From: Gordonia amicalis NBRC 100051 = JCM 11271
Lineage (GTDB): Bacteria > Actinomycetota > Actinomycetes > Mycobacteriales > Mycobacteriaceae
Direction: 5' to 3'
Length of the DNA: 64,000 nt
NCBI RefSeq assembly: GCF_000332995.1
Contig: NZ_BANS01000030.1
Coordinates: 1-64,000 of the forward strand
The notes beneath the pieces were generated by a model. That model was not told where the DNA came from, ran no database searches, and was given only the letters and a program-made list of their open reading frames with translations. Position 1 is the first letter of the stretch, and each line of letters begins with the position of its first letter. Made by a program: the position numbers and the translations under genes. This document shows, one piece after another, positions 62,064 through 64,000 of this stretch.

Positions 62064-62513
62064 TCAGGGACAGGTCACCTTGATCTCGTACGACTTGGTC
62101 ACCCTCTGGGTCGGGTTGGCGAGGTCGATTCCGGTCGCGTCGCCGGTGATCGTGTAGGTGTCGCCGTCCTTGGAGACCTCGGCGTTGCCGTCGCCCAATC
62201 CCTTCTGGAAGCCCAGCGTTACGCCGTCCACCGAACCGAGCCCGACCGATTCCACCTCGGGCGAATCACCCGACGACAGCACGACGCCCACACCGGAGGT
62301 TCCCGATCCGGAACCGATCCCGATGGTGACCTTGTCGCCGGCGGTGGTGCAGCCCACGCTCTTGTCCGCCAATTCCACCTCTTTGCCGTCGACGGTCACC
62401 GAGGCCTCCGCGTCGGTACCGTCGGAACCCGAGTCGTCCGAGCCGCACGCGGTGACGGCCACCGCCAGTGCCGCCGCGCCGAGGACTGAAGCGATGTGCA
62501 CCTTGTTCATCAT
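62064..62513 (-). CDS. lpqH: LpqH-like 19-kDa lipoprotein
   Basis: A 149-residue secreted lipoprotein. A signal peptide ends in VTAC with Cys23 as the lipidated residue, followed by a linker rich in Gly, Ser and Asp. The mature domain carries VTVDGKEVELADKSVGCTTA, EVESVGLGSVDGVTLGFQKG and a terminal VTC, closely following M. tuberculosis LpqH, an abundant surface glycolipoprotein and TLR2 ligand. The two remaining Cys (about 55 and 148) likely form a disulfide. The ATG at 62513 has AGGAG 5 nt upstream. Confidence 0.93.
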   Translation of the reverse strand: MMNKVHIASVLGAAALAVAVTACGSDDSGSDGTDAEASVTVDGKEVELADKSVGCTTAGDKVTIGIGSGSGTSGVGVVLSSGDSPEVESVGLGSVDGVTLGFQKGLGDGNAEVSKDGDTYTITGDATGIDLANPTQRVTKSYEIKVTCP

Positions 62514-62562
62514 GGGAACTCCTGGGCAGTCGTGAATGCCGCCGGGCGGCGGACTGAGAAGA

Positions 62563-62568
62563 AATTTA
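62563..62568 (-). promoter_or_regulatory. Candidate -10 box of the lpqH-like gene
   Basis: TAAATT on the minus strand fits TAnnnT and lies about 50 nt before the ATG; no good -35 hexamer accompanies it. Confidence 0.35.
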
Positions 62569-62634
62569 GCCGTTGAACTGCAGGTTTGGCACAGAATCGT
62601 CCGAATGGCGGACCCCGGGAGTCGGCTGCGGGAC

Positions 62635-63501
62635 TCAGGCGGTCGGCTGCAACTTCGCGTCGGCCTCGACCATGACCGAGCGCGTCAGGTCGCGAAACTG
62701 CTCGTAGTGTCCGTGATACCCGTATTTGGCATGCAGACTCGGCCACCGCGTGTACTCGGCGGCCGCGCCGATCGCGTTGGCCTCGTGGAGGTATGCCGGC
62801 AGGATGTTCTGGATGGTCGCATCGCGCCGGAGCCGGTGGACGGTGTCCCGGTGCAGGGACGACGACGACCGGTACTTCGTGATGACGACACCCAGTTCGA
62901 CGATGGTTCGGCCGATCTCGGCGCCGAAATCGGCGACCTGCCGCTGGATGCGCGGAATCGCGTAGGTGGACAACACATCCGGGATCGTCGGGATGAGATA
63001 TCCACTGGCCATGAACAATCCGTTGAGACTGAACGGGCCGACGTTCGGCGGGCAGTCGATGAGCACGTAGTCGTAGCGGGACATGGCCGGCGCCAACGCA
63101 CCCCGCAGCACCCCGACCGCGGCGAGATGATCGTCGACGGCGACGCGGCGCGCGCTCATCTCCTCCTGTAGGTCGATCAGATCGAGCGACGAGGGTACGA
63201 GGTCGATTCCCGCGAGCCCGTCGATCGACGAGACATCGCGTTGCACGGTGCGTTCGAGATCGAAGCGACGGGTGCCGTCGAGGACGTCGGCGAAAAGGGT
63301 GGCTACGGTGTGGCCGCGCGCGTTGCACGCCTCCCAGGTCTTCTCCCCGATCGTCATCGTCGTGAGGTTGGTCTGGGCGTCGAGATCGACGAGGAGCACC
63401 TTCTTGCCGAACACACCGGCGAGAAAATCGGCGAGACCGGCCGTGAGCGTGGTCTTCCCGACCCCACCCTTGAGACTGATGGTCGCGATCACCGTCGGCA
63501 T
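62635..63501 (-). CDS. ParA-family ATPase (second copy)
   Basis: A 288-residue ParA-like protein. Deviant Walker A is KGGVGKTTL near 11-19, Walker A' VLLVDLDAQTNLT, and Walker B VLIDCPPNVG. Unlike the other ParA here, it carries insertions (DLQEEMSARRVAVDD, TRWPSLHAKYGYHG), pointing to a distinct subgroup. There is no ParB partner. It lies upstream of the broken gene at the right edge, on the same strand but across a 38-nt gap past the next stop. Confidence 0.92.
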   Translation of the reverse strand: MPTVIATISLKGGVGKTTLTAGLADFLAGVFGKKVLLVDLDAQTNLTTMTIGEKTWEACNARGHTVATLFADVLDGTRRFDLERTVQRDVSSIDGLAGIDLVPSSLDLIDLQEEMSARRVAVDDHLAAVGVLRGALAPAMSRYDYVLIDCPPNVGPFSLNGLFMASGYLIPTIPDVLSTYAIPRIQRQVADFGAEIGRTIVELGVVITKYRSSSSLHRDTVHRLRRDATIQNILPAYLHEANAIGAAAEYTRWPSLHAKYGYHGHYEQFRDLTRSVMVEADAKLQPTA

Positions 63502-63593
63502 GGGAGTCCCCGGTCTGTTCGGTGGTGCCCGTCGCGAGACAGACTAACCGGGTGGCTCTCGGCGCGCAGTCGGCCGGCGGAAGTCCGACCTGC

Positions 63594-64000
63594 TCAGCCC
63601 GCCTTGCCCAGCGCCTCGACGCGCTTGTCGTGGCCGGCGAAGGTCGGACCGCGCCCGCCGTCCTGCTCGGCGGCCAGCTTGGTGAAGGCGTCGTGCATGA
63701 GAGCCCAGTAGGTGTCTCCGTTGGCGCGACGCTTGTCGGCCCGCTTCCAGTAGCCGGGAATACGTCGGTCCAGATTGGCGAGTCTTGCCTGCGCGGTGAT
63801 GAGTTACGGCGCGATCCGCCCGATCCGGCTCGGCTCCGGAGTACCGGTGATGCGCCGCCCGAGGAAGGTGCCACCGATGAAGAAGTACAGGCCGTACAGG
63901 GTCTGCTGGAGCGCCGACTTCACCTGCGCGTCGACCAGCGGGACCGTCACCTTGTCCAGCAGGGTCGTGAGCATCATCTCGGAGACGTCGTCGAGCGCCT
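63594..64000 (-). pseudogene. C-terminal part of an interrupted gene, 5' end outside the window
   Basis: On the minus strand one reading frame runs from the window edge to TGA at 63594-63596, broken only by TAA at 63804-63806. On both sides the protein reads as continuous natural sequence (TPEPSRIGRIAP, then LITAQARLANLDRRIPGYW), so the TAA most simply replaces a Tyr codon (TAC). The upstream piece has a hydrophobic segment (LYGLYFFIGGTFLG). It could be a real nonsense mutation or a base-call error. The family is not recognised. The gene extends beyond position 64000. Confidence 0.75.

Overview
The window is high-GC chromosomal DNA from a mycolic-acid actinomycete (order Mycobacteriales). The gene set points there: WhiB1, WhiB7, a mycoredoxin, SigH with a mycothiol-system anti-sigma factor, AdnAB, an LpqH-type lipoprotein and the PdtaS kinase. 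As far as I recall the M. tuberculosis map, the order from about 1 to 47.5 kb follows Rv3193c to Rv3226c. Gordonia or a close relative is my best guess; the genus cannot be settled from this sequence.

Layout. 0.3-9.7 kb: initiator tRNA, a small membrane protein, the UPF0182 membrane protein, a PPA1309-like protein, a Lon-like PDZ protease, a zincin-like protein, a RiPP leader-binding-like protein and an ABC1 kinase. 9.8-23.4 kb: whiB7 behind a long attenuated leader, uvrD2, mycoredoxin, nudC, a potassium channel, adnB-adnA, an alpha/beta hydrolase and an alkyltransferase-like protein. 23.4-29.9 kb: a nitrate/nitrite assimilation block on the minus strand (narK, nirB, nirD, a HemD-type regulator, a sirohydrochlorin chelatase) with overlapping stop/start codons, inserted where M. 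tuberculosis runs straight on. 30-45.2 kb: moeZ, DUF3152, TetR, DUF3107, a ferritin-like protein, rhlE, a beta-propeller-like membrane protein, ParA, a lipid kinase, whiB1, pdtaS, a biotinyl protein, ribosomal bL37 and rshA. 45.2-47.5 kb: sigH, ybaK and an SRAP-domain protein. 47.5-64 kb is accessory: an alcohol dehydrogenase, an ABC transporter operon with its own TetR, a Baeyer-Villiger monooxygenase, a DUF222/HNH protein, an ATP-grasp enzyme divergent from an MFS exporter, malQ, an FAD oxidoreductase with a Rossmann protein, a GlsB-type protein, an LpqH-like lipoprotein, a second ParA, and a gene broken by an in-frame stop at the right edge.

How the parts work together. Several stress circuits are readable in the DNA. 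WhiB7 has a promoter of the WhiB7-dependent type, an 85-codon upstream frame and an intrinsic terminator before the gene. SigH has a SigH-type promoter and two plausible starts, like the long and short SigR forms of Streptomyces, and a matching promoter lies at the mycoredoxin start, apparently giving a leaderless mRNA. WhiB1 carries a CRP-type palindrome placed for class II activation. The nitrogen block has GlnR-like half-sites and several inverted repeats upstream of narK.
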